The notes below the pieces were generated by a model. The model saw nothing but the letters and a program-made list of their open reading frames with translations, was not told the DNA's origin and ran no database searches. From Saccharibacter sp. EH611 (lineage in GTDB: Bacteria; Pseudomonadota; Alphaproteobacteria; Acetobacterales; Acetobacteraceae), in the NCBI RefSeq assembly GCF_009834765.1, contig NZ_WVHP01000022.1, positions 124,001 through 188,000 on the forward strand: a stretch of 64,000 bases of DNA. Reading direction: 5' to 3'. Below, one piece after another: positions 62,969 through 64,000 of this stretch (the first letter of the stretch is position 1; each line of letters starts with the position of its first letter). A program made the position numbers and the translations under genes.

Positions 62969-64000
62969 TGAGTGACGTAGTAATTCTGACACAAGAAGGG
63001 CCGGAAGGCATCCGCTATGACTTTGTGGATGGTTGCCGTGTATGGGTGCCAGAAGGCGGTCATTGGCGTATCCGCTTGCGTGATAGAGCGGCTGATACGG
63101 TGGTGTATCAGCATGAGTTTACGTCAACAGGCATGGTTCAAAGCTCGAAGCGCTATTATATTCCATTCGAGATCAAAGTATGGAAAGACGATAAGCTCGT
63201 TTTCACCCATAATTGTGACCTTAAAGAGCGTGATGTGCTCATCACGATGCATTTGGGCGGATTAGGGGATCATCTTGCATGGATGGGGCATGCCGTTGCT
63301 TTTGCTCAGCAGCATCAATGCCGCCTTACGTGCCGTGTGCAAGAAGCGCTTATTCCGCTTTTTGAGAAGACATATCCCGATATTCACTTTGTTGCAGATG
63401 TCGATGATGAGGCGATGAAGCGTTATTATGCGCATTATCGCGTTTTAGTGTTTTTTGACGATAAAGAGCATAATTTCCAACCCATTGATTATCGTCAATC
63501 TGGCTTGATCCATATGGGGGCTGATACGTTGGGGCTCCCTTATGCGGAGCGCCGACCGCGTGTTATGATTGATCCAGGTGGACGCCCTATAAAAGAGCGC
63601 TATGTGTGTATTGGTTCGCAAGCGTCAGGATTGAGTAAATATTGGAACAATCCTGTGGGCTGGTATCAGGTGGTGCGTTTTTTGAAAGAGCACGGCTATC
63701 GTGTGATCTGCATTGACCGGTCTCGGGTTGGTGGAACGGAAGAAGCGCTGCGCATGATCCCTCATGGTGTGGAGGATGAAACCGGCGATCGGCCTTTGAG
63801 TGAGCGGGCACGTTGGCTCAAACATGCTGATTTCTTTGTTGGCTTATCATCCGGATTGTCATGGCTCGCATGGGCGGTAGAAACACCTGTGGTGATGATT
63901 AGCGGTTATACACAGCCTTATAATGAGTTTTACACGCCGTACCGGATTATTAACCGTCATGTCTGCAATAGTTGTGGAAATGATGTGACGAAGCGTCTCC
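62968..64000 (+). CDS. Autotransporter O-heptosyltransferase-like protein (partial, runs off window)
   Basis: 344 residues are visible and the frame is open to the window end. The sequence resembles the BAHT/TibC family of glycosyltransferases that add heptose to autotransporter adhesins: an N-terminal beta-rich part (about 1-85), VLITMHLGGLGDHLAWMGHA in parts, then GSQASGLSKYWNN, KHADFFVGLSSGLSWLAWA, TPVVMISGYTQPYNEF and RHVCNSCGND. The last motif holds two of the four cysteines that bind iron in TibC. The ATG at 62968 is the first in-frame start after a TAG. It follows the PKS-FAAL pair on the same strand. The target adhesin may lie beyond the window. Confidence 0.8.
   Translation, partial: MSDVVILTQEGPEGIRYDFVDGCRVWVPEGGHWRIRLRDRAADTVVYQHEFTSTGMVQSSKRYYIPFEIKVWKDDKLVFTHNCDLKERDVLITMHLGGLGDHLAWMGHAVAFAQQHQCRLTCRVQEALIPLFEKTYPDIHFVADVDDEAMKRYYAHYRVLVFFDDKEHNFQPIDYRQSGLIHMGADTLGLPYAERRPRVMIDPGGRPIKERYVCIGSQASGLSKYWNNPVGWYQVVRFLKEHGYRVICIDRSRVGGTEEALRMIPHGVEDETGDRPLSERARWLKHADFFVGLSSGLSWLAWAVETPVVMISGYTQPYNEFYTPYRIINRHVCNSCGNDVTKRL

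Noticed and set aside
1-64000. Search by eye for CRISPR arrays, tRNA genes, insertion sequences and attachment sites
   Set aside because: No regularly spaced repeats, cloverleaf-like CCA-ended sequences, transposase-like proteins or terminal repeats were seen; a covariance-model scan would be needed to exclude small RNAs.

Overview
The window looks like a chromosomal stretch from an acetic acid bacterium (Acetobacteraceae, Alphaproteobacteria). The reasons are a complete pqqABCDE operon, the hopanoid-associated exporter HpnN, a fused RibBA, short-form HisG, UDP-glucose dehydrogenase and a family of DUF4422 glycosyltransferases. Genus cannot be fixed from sequence alone; Gluconobacter, Asaia, Neokomagataea and Acetobacter relatives are all possible. 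I see no rRNA, tRNA, CRISPR array, prophage or insertion sequence. Most of the DNA has one even, moderately GC-rich composition, broken by A+T-rich glycosyltransferase segments at about 6.3-8.9 kb and especially 16.5-17.6 kb.

Layout. 0-1.5 kb: an FNR-type oxygen regulator behind a perfect FNR box and a 21-nt palindrome, then a secreted coiled-coil protein. 1.5-5.3 kb: an FMN riboswitch followed by ribD-ribE-ribBA-ribH, with a hairpin over the ribD ribosome binding site. 5.4-9.1 kb: two tandem DUF4422-GT8 fusion glycosyltransferases. 9.1-12.3 kb (minus): pqqABCDE with a strong hairpin between pqqA and pqqB. 12.5-15.2 kb: gmk, hisG, hisD. 15.3-17.6 kb: an IsdG-like haem monooxygenase, a YbfF-like esterase and an A+T-rich DUF4422 gene. 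17.7-21.8 kb: a sulfonate/nitrate-type ABC importer followed by an O-acetylhomoserine sulfhydrylase. 22.5-29.6 kb: a ClC-type channel/antiporter, RidA, DUF3297, sulfide:quinone oxidoreductase, an NRAMP metal transporter and two unassigned genes. 29.7-37.3 kb: hpnN, a YigZ protein, radA, mlaF, mlaE and a secreted proline-rich protein. 37.5-41.0 kb: the assimilatory sulfate operon cysH-cysD-cysNC. 41.0-47.4 kb: ugd, two tandem secreted paralogues, a DcaP-like porin, a divergent orphan pstS and a DUF2721 protein. 47.6-52.0 kb: an exported creatininase-family enzyme coupled to a beta-propeller protein, then a DsbD/ScsB reductase.

52.0-64.0 kb is the most unusual part: a GT4 glycosyltransferase with a G8 tract at its ribosome binding site, an acyl-adenylate-family protein that has lost both its P-loop and its A10 lysine, a one-module fully reducing type I polyketide synthase (KS-AT-DH-ER-KR-ACP, no thioesterase), an intact fatty acyl-AMP ligase, and the start of an autotransporter O-heptosyltransferase-like gene that runs off the window. 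The simplest reading is that the acyl-AMP ligase loads a fatty acid, the synthase extends and reduces it, and the glycosyltransferases attach sugar to the product or to a surface protein. The lipid or glycolipid product is inferred, not shown.

Sulfur handling recurs across the window (ABC importer plus MetY-type enzyme, SQR, cysHDNC), as does cell-surface work (hopanoid export, MlaFE, porin, UDP-glucuronate supply, glycosyltransferases, PKS locus). All calls come from reading the sequence; no database search was run.
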